Positions 38,379-45,396 of a DNA stretch of 64,000 nucleotides are shown one piece after another. The translations under genes were made by a program, and so were the position numbers. The DNA is from Acidobacteriota bacterium (GTDB lineage: Bacteria > Acidobacteriota > Vicinamibacteria > Vicinamibacterales > Fen-181), in assembly GCA_003170135.1 (NCBI GenBank), contig PMZR01000058.1, positions 42,924-106,923 of the forward strand, read 5' to 3'. Below the pieces are notes generated by a model. That model searched no databases. It was not told where the DNA came from and worked only from the letters and a program-made list of their open reading frames with translations. Positions within the stretch are counted from its first letter, which is position 1; every line of letters starts with the position of its first letter.

Positions 38379-38407
38379 CTTCATCGTTCACCCCCGCTCG
38401 GGTTCGC

Positions 38408-39121
38408 CTACTGCAGCCGGAATTCCACCCGCACCGTCATGATGACCGACACGGGCACACCGTCGAGCCGCGTCGGCATGAACATCCACTGCCGCACGGC
38501 TGCAAGCGCGGCTTCGTTGAGCAGGGGAATCGACTCGACGACACGCGCCTCCTGCACAGCGCCGGTTGTCGTGATGACCGCCTCGATGATCACAGTGCCC
38601 TGGACGCGGGCCGCCAGCGCGAGCGGCGGGTACACGGGCGCCTGGTTGTGGATCTTGCGCGGCGGTTGGATCGCGCCGCCAATGCGCAGCGGGCCGGCGA
38701 GCGGCTTGGGCGGGGGCGGCGGCGTGAAGTCTGAGGCCGCCACGAGTCCGCCGATGTCCGGCGTGCTCATCAGCTCCGGCGACAACGTGTTGGCAATCGG
38801 CGACGGATTCTGATCCACTGCAAGCTCCGGCCTGAAGCCGGTCGGCGCGACGAGCGGCACGCTCGGTCCGCCGGTGCGCATGACGATCGGGTGCTGCGAC
38901 CGGGGCGGCGGCACCCTCGGCACGACGACCACCGGCATCGACGGCAGCTTGACGACGAGCGGAAGCTGTGGGGTCGGCAGAACGTCGGCCGCGAACAACG
39001 GGACGATGACGACCACCGCCAGCAGGATTGCGTGGAAGGTGACCGTGAGCGGAACGGCGCTGACGCGATGACCGGTGGACCGGTGGCGAACGGCAACGGT
39101 GCGGAAGAGTTCGTCCGGCAT
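38408..39121 (-). CDS. Energy transducer TonB family protein
   Basis: AGGAGGTGCGCC precedes the ATG at 39121. A single transmembrane helix (VPLTVTFHAILLAVVVIVPL) anchors a Pro-rich periplasmic linker (TPPPPPKPLAGPLRIGGAIQ). The C-terminal TonB domain follows: PVYPPLALAARVQGTVIIEA, then EARVVESIPLLNEAALAAVR and QWMFMPTRLDGVPV. It transmits energy to outer-membrane receptors or acts as an envelope protein. No exbB/exbD is adjacent; Acidobacteria often carry several orphan TonB paralogues. It has its own terminator. Confidence 0.9.
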   Translation of the reverse strand: MPDELFRTVAVRHRSTGHRVSAVPLTVTFHAILLAVVVIVPLFAADVLPTPQLPLVVKLPSMPVVVVPRVPPPRSQHPIVMRTGGPSVPLVAPTGFRPELAVDQNPSPIANTLSPELMSTPDIGGLVAASDFTPPPPPKPLAGPLRIGGAIQPPRKIHNQAPVYPPLALAARVQGTVIIEAVITTTGAVQEARVVESIPLLNEAALAAVRQWMFMPTRLDGVPVSVIMTVRVEFRLQ

Positions 39122-39171
39122 GGCGCACCTCCTGCTCTCCAGGTGGGAGAGCTCGAAGCGACTGTTGAGCG

Positions 39172-39894
39172 GTGGCGCGCGCCTTACCTGATCCCTTCTG
39201 TCATGTTGGACACCGCGAAACGCCGAGTGTTCCGTCGCCGGCTCCCGGCCGCTCATCGGCACGACTGGACGGCTTCTTGCACGATCTGCGGGTCGAGAAC
39301 GCCGCCGGCGTGCTGCAGGACATGACCAACATTCCGCCAGACATCTGGCAGCGCGCCAACTGCGTGATCGTGATCCCGTCAGTGAAGAAAGCCGCCCTGG
39401 TCGTCGGCGGCGAATACGGCAAGGGCGTCGCCAATTGCCGGACGGGGAAGGCGTGGAGCGCCCCGGCGTTCTTCGAACTCGAGAAAGGCAGCTGGGGGTT
39501 GCAGATCGGCGCGCAGTCGATCGACCTCGTCCTGCTGGTCATGAACCAGTCGGGGATCGAACACCTGCTGCGGAGCAAGTTCACGCTGGGCGCGGATGGA
39601 TCGATCGCCGCGGGCCCCATCGGCCGCAGCGCGACCGCCGCGACCGACGCGCAGATGCACGCCGAGATCCTGTCCTACTCGCGGTCGGAGGGATTGTTTG
39701 CGGGCATCGATCTGAGCGGCGGCGCGCTGATGCCCGATCGGGATGCCAATGTCGACGTCTACGGAACAAACGTCACGCCGCGCGACGTCCTCCTGACGCA
39801 CAAGGTGCTCGCGCCGCCCGAGGCCAATTCTCTGCTCACCGCGCTGGCGCACGTGAGCCGCGCCGAAGGCCAGCCGGCCGGCGGCATCCGGTAA
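39172..39894 (+). CDS. SYLF (YSC84-like) lipid-binding domain protein
   Basis: From residue 32 the protein matches the SYLF/YSC84 domain: MTNIPPDIWQRANCVIVIPS, VKKAALVVGGEYGKGVANCR, WSAPAFFELEKGSWGLQIGA and SIDLVLLVMNQSGIEHLL. Such domains bind membrane phosphoinositides or lipids. Bacterial members usually have a signal peptide, but the first 30 residues here are low complexity and lack one. The GTG start at 39172 has no clear ribosome-binding site, so a frameshift or a truncated 5' end is possible. It is divergent from the tonB-like gene. Confidence 0.75.
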   Translation: MARALPDPFCHVGHRETPSVPSPAPGRSSARLDGFLHDLRVENAAGVLQDMTNIPPDIWQRANCVIVIPSVKKAALVVGGEYGKGVANCRTGKAWSAPAFFELEKGSWGLQIGAQSIDLVLLVMNQSGIEHLLRSKFTLGADGSIAAGPIGRSATAATDAQMHAEILSYSRSEGLFAGIDLSGGALMPDRDANVDVYGTNVTPRDVLLTHKVLAPPEANSLLTALAHVSRAEGQPAGGIR

Positions 39895-39901
39895 CGTTCC
39901 T

Positions 39902-39946
39902 CGGGGTCAGGTCTTGATTTGCCGCTTTTTTCACGACCTGACCCCG
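39902..39946. repeat. REP-like palindrome (GGGGTCAGGTC)
   Basis: A perfect 12-bp inverted repeat, CGGGGTCAGGTC and GACCTGACCCCG, brackets a short AT-rich centre (TTGATTTGCCGCTTTTTTCAC). This sequence type accompanies REP-associated tyrosine transposases in many genomes. A second GC-rich stem (CCCCGCGG/GCGGGG) follows directly. It is the only sequence between the SYLF gene and the next response regulator apart from a short leader. Confidence 0.65.
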
Positions 39947-40053
39947 CGGCTGCGGGGACCCACCTTGACACCCGCGCGCGGCCCCTGTACAAGGGACAGA
40001 GGCCTCACCCCACAGGTCGGCTCTGCTCCACCCGGCCCCCGCCGGAGGCACTC

Positions 40054-40446
40054 ATGGCGCCGCCAGCGCGTCTTCCCCTGATCCTGATCGTCGATGACAG
40101 TGCCGAGAGTCGCCGGCTCTATGCCACCTTCTTCGAGAACGCGGGGTTCCGGGTCGAAGAGGCCGGACACGGGTTCGAGGGAATCGAGAAGGCGTTCAAA
40201 CTCTCGCCCGACATCATCCTCATGGACCTGGTCATGCCGGCGCTCGACGGTTGGGAGACGATGCGGCTGCTCAAGGGCCGGGCACGCACCCGCGGCATCC
40301 CGATCATTGCCCTGACGGGTGACACGAACGAGGATCACCTGAAGCTCGCGAAGAACGCCGGCTGCAACACGCTGCTCATCAAGCCGTGCCTGCCGGAGAC
40401 CGTGTTCGTCCACGTGCAGCGCCTGCTCGATCTCTCCTGCGTGTAG
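40054..40446 (+). CDS. Single-domain response regulator
   Basis: GGAGGCACTC precedes the ATG at 40054. The 130-residue receiver domain has acidic pocket VDDSAE, phosphorylation Asp in PDIILMDLVMPALDGWE, switch Thr in IIALTGDTNE and Lys in TLLIKPCLPE. No output domain is present. It converges with the corrinoid operon over a candidate terminator. Confidence 0.9.
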   Translation: MAPPARLPLILIVDDSAESRRLYATFFENAGFRVEEAGHGFEGIEKAFKLSPDIILMDLVMPALDGWETMRLLKGRARTRGIPIIALTGDTNEDHLKLAKNAGCNTLLIKPCLPETVFVHVQRLLDLSCV

Positions 40447-40484
40447 CAGCGGATGGTGTGGCTGGCGTAGCGGACGTGCATCAA

Positions 40485-40514
40485 CAGATGGGGCCGACCG
40501 CCCGACCCCATCTG
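40485..40514. terminator. Candidate bidirectional terminator
   Basis: A 9-bp stem CAGATGGGG/CCCCATCTG with a 12-nt loop sits between the convergent response regulator and the corrinoid-protein gene. It lacks a strong U-tract on either strand, so its efficiency is uncertain. Confidence 0.5.
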
Positions 40515-40532
40515 CCGCCGGATCGCCGATCG

Positions 40533-41198
40533 TCAAACCCTCGGTAGAGCCGCTCGTCCCATCATCTCCGTCGCCAGTTGCACGGCGCCGACCGCGTCCT
40601 CCGCGTAACCGTCCGCCCCGATTTCGTCGGCCCATTGCCGGCTGACCGGCGCACCGCCCACGATCACCTTGACGCGGTCCCGAAGTCCGGCCGCCTGCAG
40701 CGCTTCGATGATGCTGCGCTGGACGGTCATGGTGGTCGTCAGCAGCGCGGACAAGCCGACTATGGTCGCGCCGGTCTCCTTGACCTTCGCGACAAACCGA
40801 TCGGCGGCCACGTCCACGCCCAGGTCGTGGACCTCGAAGCCGTTGGCCGACAGCATCGTCGCGACCAGCGTCTTGCCGATCTCGTGGATGTCGCCCTGCA
40901 CCGTGCCGATGACGATGGTGCCGGCCGCCTTGACCGTCTGGTGACGCGCCCGCAGTTCGGGCTCGAGCCGCGCCAGGGCGCGCTTCATGCCCATCGCGGC
41001 CACGATGAGGTTCGGCAGGAAGTACTCGCCGTCCGAGAACTTCTGCCCGACGATCTGCATGCCGGGCAGCAGGGCGTCGTCCAGGATCGCCATGGGTTCC
41101 AGGCCGCCGGCCAGCGCCTGCCCGGTCATCTCCACGGTCAGATCCGGTTCGCCGTCCACGATGCTCGCCTTAATCTTCTCCAGCAGTTCTTTGGACAT
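40533..41198 (-). CDS. Corrinoid (cobalamin-binding) methyltransferase protein, MttC/MtbC-like
   Basis: GAGGAGTCGAG precedes the ATG at 41198. Residues 1-90 are the helical cap (LTVEMTGQALAGGLEPMAIL, GQKFSDGEYFLPNLIVAAMG). The B12-binding Rossmann domain follows with GTVQGDIHEIGKTLV, where His105 in DxHxxG is the lower cobalt ligand, then GLSALLTTTM and VIVGGAPVS. It carries the methyl group between a methyltransferase and an acceptor. The 221 residues match MttC/MtbC proteins. It is the last gene of the corrinoid operon, 69 bp after the MttB homologue. Confidence 0.92.
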   Translation of the reverse strand: MSKELLEKIKASIVDGEPDLTVEMTGQALAGGLEPMAILDDALLPGMQIVGQKFSDGEYFLPNLIVAAMGMKRALARLEPELRARHQTVKAAGTIVIGTVQGDIHEIGKTLVATMLSANGFEVHDLGVDVAADRFVAKVKETGATIVGLSALLTTTMTVQRSIIEALQAAGLRDRVKVIVGGAPVSRQWADEIGADGYAEDAVGAVQLATEMMGRAALPRV

Positions 41199-41267
41199 CT
41201 CGACTCCTCGCAGCAACGAGTCCCGGCGCACAGGCCGGGCTCGACCGCCGTCGAACACGGTTCGTTT

Positions 41268-42743
41268 CTACACGCCCACGGTCTGGTCCGGCAGCGGCGG
41301 CAATTCCGTCATGCCGAACTTGCGCGCGGCGGTGGTGGCAATCGTCCGCAGCTCGCGGCGTACGTCCGCGGGAACCGCGACCGGCTTGTACGCGGCGACC
41401 AGCTGCTGCACGCGATCGCGGGCGCGGTCGAAAGCGGATTTCGCCCCCTTCTTCTCCCAGGCGTCCAGCGATCCGCGGTCGATGACCGCGGACGGCAGGT
41501 ACAGTTCCTTGCTGAACCACTTGAGCGTGTGCGTCTCGCCGAGATAATCGGCGCGGTGACCGAGCTTGCGCATCAGCGTGAGGGCAATCGGCTCGTCGCG
41601 CGCCTCGATGCCGCGGATCAACCGCTTGGCCATGCCGATGGCCTCTGCGTCGATCACGAGTTTCTCCAGGCTCTGGCAGCTCTCGAAATCCATCATGCCG
41701 GCGCCCGACACCATGTTCACGCCAGCCAGCGCCGCCAGTATCGTGCCGCCGCCGGACTCGAGCCCGCACTGCGCATCGACGATCTTGGAATCGCTCATGC
41801 CGAGATACGCGTGCGTCGGCAGGCCGAGCGTCTTCCCCACCTGGCTGTACGCGCAGTCGATCAACCACGTGCCGACGTCGCCCATCGGGGTCGTCCCCTC
41901 GCGCATGTCGAAGGCGGCCGGCGACCCGCCCCAGACGATCGGCGAGCCGGCCTTGGCCAGCTGATGGATCGTGACCCCGCTCAGGCATTCCGCCGTGTGC
42001 TGGACGACCGCGGCCGCCAGCGTGACCGGCGAGGTCGCGCCGGCCAGCGGCATCGACACGAGTTCGGCCGGGATGTCGTGGCGCGCGCAGTCGATCATGT
42101 TCTGGCACGTCAGGTCGCTCCAGAGCAGCGGCGGCGACGGGCAGCAATCGAACACGGCCACCGGCCTGGCCGACAGCGCCTCCTGGCCACCGACGACGGC
42201 CAGCAGCATCTCGCGCATCGTCCACCAGGTGTCCTTGCGGAACGCGCCCGTGACGATCGGCTTGCTGATGTAGTTGAGCGCGAGATAAAGACGGTAGAGG
42301 TCGCCGATATCGGGTGGCACGTCCGCGCACACGACCGACGTGCTCTGCGCGTCCAGCTGCGGCAGCATCTCGACCAGCTTCACCAGCTTGACGAAGTCCG
42401 CGGTCACCGCGGGGCGCTGCTTCTGCGTGTCGGAATCGAGGATGGTAATCGCCGCCGAGCCGGGATCGAACTGCACGCTGTCGCCGCCGTAGTGCACCAC
42501 GGGGCGGCCGTCGAAGGTGTGCAGGTGGAACTCGTGCGGCGTCGTCGCGAGCGCGTGCCGGACAATCTTCTCGGGAATCCGGGCGATGCGGTTCGCGCGG
42601 TCCACCTTCGCGCCCGCCTCGGCCAGCAGGCGCAGCGCCTCGTCGTTGTGCACCCTGACGCCAGGGTCCATCAGCAGCTCGAATCCCTCCCCGATGATCT
42701 TCTGCACCAGATCGTCGGAGAGCACCCTCAAAGTTGGTCGCAT
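41268..42743 (-). CDS. MttB-family (trimethylamine methyltransferase superfamily) methyltransferase, no pyrrolysine
   Basis: GAGGAGAAGACG precedes the ATG at 42743. The 491-residue protein is a full-length member of the MttB superfamily: opening RPTLRVLSDDLVQKIIGEGF, EFHLHTFDGRPVVHYGGDSV, and the barrel strands LTCQNMIDCARHDIPAELVS and CLSGVTIHQLAKAGSPIVWG. True trimethylamine methyltransferases read an in-frame amber codon as pyrrolysine; here the frame is open throughout, as in the glycine-betaine and proline-betaine methyltransferases (MtgB, MtpB). It likely demethylates a quaternary amine and passes the methyl to the adjacent corrinoid protein. The substrate cannot be told from sequence. 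Confidence 0.88.
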   Translation of the reverse strand: MRPTLRVLSDDLVQKIIGEGFELLMDPGVRVHNDEALRLLAEAGAKVDRANRIARIPEKIVRHALATTPHEFHLHTFDGRPVVHYGGDSVQFDPGSAAITILDSDTQKQRPAVTADFVKLVKLVEMLPQLDAQSTSVVCADVPPDIGDLYRLYLALNYISKPIVTGAFRKDTWWTMREMLLAVVGGQEALSARPVAVFDCCPSPPLLWSDLTCQNMIDCARHDIPAELVSMPLAGATSPVTLAAAVVQHTAECLSGVTIHQLAKAGSPIVWGGSPAAFDMREGTTPMGDVGTWLIDCAYSQVGKTLGLPTHAYLGMSDSKIVDAQCGLESGGGTILAALAGVNMVSGAGMMDFESCQSLEKLVIDAEAIGMAKRLIRGIEARDEPIALTLMRKLGHRADYLGETHTLKWFSKELYLPSAVIDRGSLDAWEKKGAKSAFDRARDRVQQLVAAYKPVAVPADVRRELRTIATTAARKFGMTELPPLPDQTVGV

Positions 42744-42767
42744 CGTCTTCTCCTCGGTAAACACTCG

Positions 42768-44618
42768 TCAGAAGCCCAGAGCCCCGGCAAACACTTCCGT
42801 GAACCGCGAATCGCTCGTCAGGTCGATGTACTCGACGCGCGCGGCGAGGCGCTCGGCCGCCCGCCGGCGCGATGCCGACACCAGCATCTGGCGCGCACCG
42901 GCGCCGGCAGCATTGCCCACCTGCCGGAATCGGTCCGCCGGCAGGTCGGGCAGCATCCGGATGAGCCGCGCGCTGGCCAGGTCGATATAGCTGCCGAAGG
43001 CGCCCGCGACCACCACCTCGTCGAGCGCGGCCGCGCACAGGCCGGCGTGCGCGAGCAGGAGATCGACGCCCGTCCGGATCGCGGCCTTCGCGAGCTGAAT
43101 CTCCGTCACATCGTGTCTGGTCAACACGATCTCGTGATTTTGACCGCTTGCGTCCGCAGACGCAAGCACGAGAACCGCATCCTTGCCGCGGGAATCGATG
43201 AGCGGATGATCACGCCGGAACGCCCCGTGTCGATCGAGCGCGCCGTGTGCCGCGAGTGCCGCCACCGCGTCGAGCACGCCGGATCCGCACATGCCCACCG
43301 GCGGCGTTCCTCCGATCGTCTGGCACCGCACCGCGCCGCCGATGACGCGCACGCGTTCGATCGCCCCGGCGGTGGCCCGCATGCCGCAGCCGATGTGGGC
43401 CCCCTCGAACGCGGGTCCCGACGCGCACGAGCAGCTGACGATGCGGTCCGCGGCGAGGATGCTGATCTCCGTGTTCGTGCCGATGTCGATGACGGCGCGC
43501 GTGCGGCCGGGTGCAGGCAACCCCACGGCGCCCAGCGCCGCCACGTGATCGGCACCGACGTACCCGGCCAGGTTCGGCGGCAGATAGACCTGCGCGCCAG
43601 GCGCGATGTCCAGGCCGACGTCGCGCGCCGGCAGCGTGAGAGCCTCGGAAACGACGGACACGTACGGCGCGCGGCCCAGCCCGGCAACCGGCAGGCCGCA
43701 GGCCAGGTGGTGCATCACGGTGTTGCCGACCAGCACGGCGTCAACGATCGCCCGGACCGAGACACCGGCCGTCGCGCAGAGCCTCGCGGCGCTGTCGTTG
43801 AGCGCCCGGACGAGGACGGCGTGCAGCGTCCCGGCGCCCCCCGCCGTCCTGTCCGCATACGCGATCCGGCTGATGACGTCCTCGCCGTAGGTGACCTGGG
43901 GATTGAGGACGCCCTCGGACGCAATCGTCCGGCCGGATTGCAGGTCCACCAGGTACACGGCGATCTTCGTCGTCCCGATGTCGACGGCAAGACCGAGCAG
44001 CGCGGCGTTCGGCGAAAGCACGGCGACCAGCCGATCGCCACCGAGCGCCAGGCGCGCCTTCCACTGCTGGTCGCGCAGCGCCCGCGGAAGATCGGCGAGC
44101 ACCGCGGCGGGCATCGCGCCGACCGGACGGTCCGTCTGCGCCCGGCACGCATCGCGCAGGCGGGTCACATCGGACCGCAGGTCGGCCAGGTTCGGGGCGG
44201 GCACTTCTACATCGATGGCGCGCACCGAGGCATCGAGCGAGTCCTCGCCGTCAGGCCACTCGAGGGCCGGCAAGTCCGATTCGATCTGAAGCCGCTGTTC
44301 GGTGCCCACGGATTCGGCCGGCACGTCCACCACCGTGTCACCGAGTGTCTTCGCCTGACACGCCAGCCGGTAGCCGGCGGCGAGATCTCCGGCGGCCAGG
44401 GTGTCCCGCTCGTGCGGCGACACCGGAGACACATCGCCGCGAATCACGCGAATGCGGCAACTGTCGCACAGCCCGGCTCCGCCACATACCGACAGCAGGC
44501 CGAGTCCCGCCTGGCGCGCCGCGTCCAGCACGGTGGCGGCAGCCGGCATCGAGACACGACGGCCCATCGGCTGGAACTCTACGGTGACGGGCGACGGGGA
44601 GACGCGGCCATCAGGCAT
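42768..44618 (-). CDS. RACo-like corrinoid activation/regeneration protein (2Fe-2S, ASKHA)
   Basis: The 616-residue protein begins with a plant-type [2Fe-2S] ferredoxin domain: Cys45, Cys51 and Cys54 in VCGGAGLCDSC and Cys87 in RLACQAK. A linker of about 100 residues leads to the ASKHA ATPase-fold domain, with VDIGTTKIAVYLVDL, VLVGNTVMHHL, VIDIGTNTEISI and GSGVLDAVAAL. The organisation is that of reductive activators of corrinoid proteins (DUF4445), which use ATP to return inactive Co(II) to Co(I). The start at 44618 overlaps the upstream stop by 8 bp. It belongs to the corrinoid operon. Confidence 0.9.
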   Translation of the reverse strand: MPDGRVSPSPVTVEFQPMGRRVSMPAAATVLDAARQAGLGLLSVCGGAGLCDSCRIRVIRGDVSPVSPHERDTLAAGDLAAGYRLACQAKTLGDTVVDVPAESVGTEQRLQIESDLPALEWPDGEDSLDASVRAIDVEVPAPNLADLRSDVTRLRDACRAQTDRPVGAMPAAVLADLPRALRDQQWKARLALGGDRLVAVLSPNAALLGLAVDIGTTKIAVYLVDLQSGRTIASEGVLNPQVTYGEDVISRIAYADRTAGGAGTLHAVLVRALNDSAARLCATAGVSVRAIVDAVLVGNTVMHHLACGLPVAGLGRAPYVSVVSEALTLPARDVGLDIAPGAQVYLPPNLAGYVGADHVAALGAVGLPAPGRTRAVIDIGTNTEISILAADRIVSCSCASGPAFEGAHIGCGMRATAGAIERVRVIGGAVRCQTIGGTPPVGMCGSGVLDAVAALAAHGALDRHGAFRRDHPLIDSRGKDAVLVLASADASGQNHEIVLTRHDVTEIQLAKAAIRTGVDLLLAHAGLCAAALDEVVVAGAFGSYIDLASARLIRMLPDLPADRFRQVGNAAGAGARQMLVSASRRRAAERLAARVEYIDLTSDSRFTEVFAGALGF

Positions 44619-45309
44619 GATTCGGACGGAACTTGCAGCGGTCCCTGGCGCCACACGCCACGCAGGTCGTCCGCGCCTGCACACCGGCGCCGGCCCCGAC
44701 GAGGAACGACAGCGATTTGCGGGGGAGCATCTGCCCGACAGGCGTCAGCACGACGCCGATCGGCGCGGGATCGGCCAGCGCGAAGACCTGGCGCTGCGCT
44801 TCGAGCAATGGCCAGCCAATCATACCCGGTGCGAGCGGTCCCGTCACGCCCATGCCCCGCTCGGCCGCCTGCTCCTCGATCTCGCCGCACAACGTGCCGG
44901 CCAGGCGTTCGCAGGCGACCGACCCCAGGCCGTCGAACGCCAGCGCGAGCAATGGGTCCGAGGCGAGCAACGCGGACACTCGCCGCTCGAGCAACGGTCC
45001 GATCGTGCAGACGACGGCGACGACGAGGTCCGCGCCGTCCAGCGCGCATGCGATCGCCTCGCCTTCGATGACCCCGGTCGTCAGGTCAACGCCGGTCGCG
45101 CGCCGGTGAGCGATAGAGGCACAGGTGCGGACGAAGCGGAAGTCCACCAGCCCGGGTGCGGCTTCGACGGCCTGGCACGCCGCGGCCATGACAGAACCGC
45201 CCGGACGCGCGTCGCGGGGCAGGCCCTGGCCCGCAAGGGCGGCCTCGATGTCCAGCGAGACGACGCGCCAACCGATGACGGATTGCTCGAGGTCCAAGAC
45301 GGAGGGCAT
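44611..45309 (-). CDS. MetH-activation-domain-like protein with C-terminal Cys cluster
   Basis: The 232-residue protein resembles the vitamin-B12-dependent methionine synthase activation domain in its central part (ADLVVAVVCTIGPLLERRVS, AFDGLGSVACERLAGTLCGE, LAPGMIGWPLLEAQRQVFAL). A C-terminal TTCVACGARDRCKF adds a three-cysteine cluster (Cys216, 219, 225) that may bind iron-sulfur or zinc. Stand-alone proteins of this type occur beside corrinoid methyltransferases. It opens the operon of four genes toward the corrinoid protein. No clear ribosome-binding site was seen. Confidence 0.8.
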   Translation of the reverse strand: MPSVLDLEQSVIGWRVVSLDIEAALAGQGLPRDARPGGSVMAAACQAVEAAPGLVDFRFVRTCASIAHRRATGVDLTTGVIEGEAIACALDGADLVVAVVCTIGPLLERRVSALLASDPLLALAFDGLGSVACERLAGTLCGEIEEQAAERGMGVTGPLAPGMIGWPLLEAQRQVFALADPAPIGVVLTPVGQMLPRKSLSFLVGAGAGVQARTTCVACGARDRCKFRPNHA

Positions 45310-45315
45310 GCTAGC

Positions 45316-45339
45316 CGGTTTGCGCCGCAGGGCGCAACC
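45316..45339. terminator. Hairpin between the histidine kinase and corrinoid operon
   Basis: CGGTTTGCGCC, GCAG loop, GGCGCAACCG: a 10-bp stem with one bulged T. It is 58 bp past the kinase stop on the same strand and may end the kinase transcript. No U-tract is seen. Confidence 0.4.
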
Positions 45340-45396
45340 GATGCGCGGGAGTACTCGAGTGGCCTGGGGATTGGGCCAACGTGCATGAGCACGCGT

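Noticed and set aside
41268..42743. Pyrrolysine-type trimethylamine methyltransferase
   Set aside because: No in-frame amber codon is present in the MttB homologue, and no pyl genes are in the window.
40578..45071. Very long open frame on the plus strand (about 1500 codons)
   Set aside because: It is antisense to four clearly homologous corrinoid genes, has no recognisable domain and is rich in Arg/His/Gly, as expected for a GC-rich shadow frame.
45310..45396. Cobalamin riboswitch upstream of the corrinoid operon
   Set aside because: The gap is only 87 bp and has a simple hairpin but no B12-box-like core or long leader.
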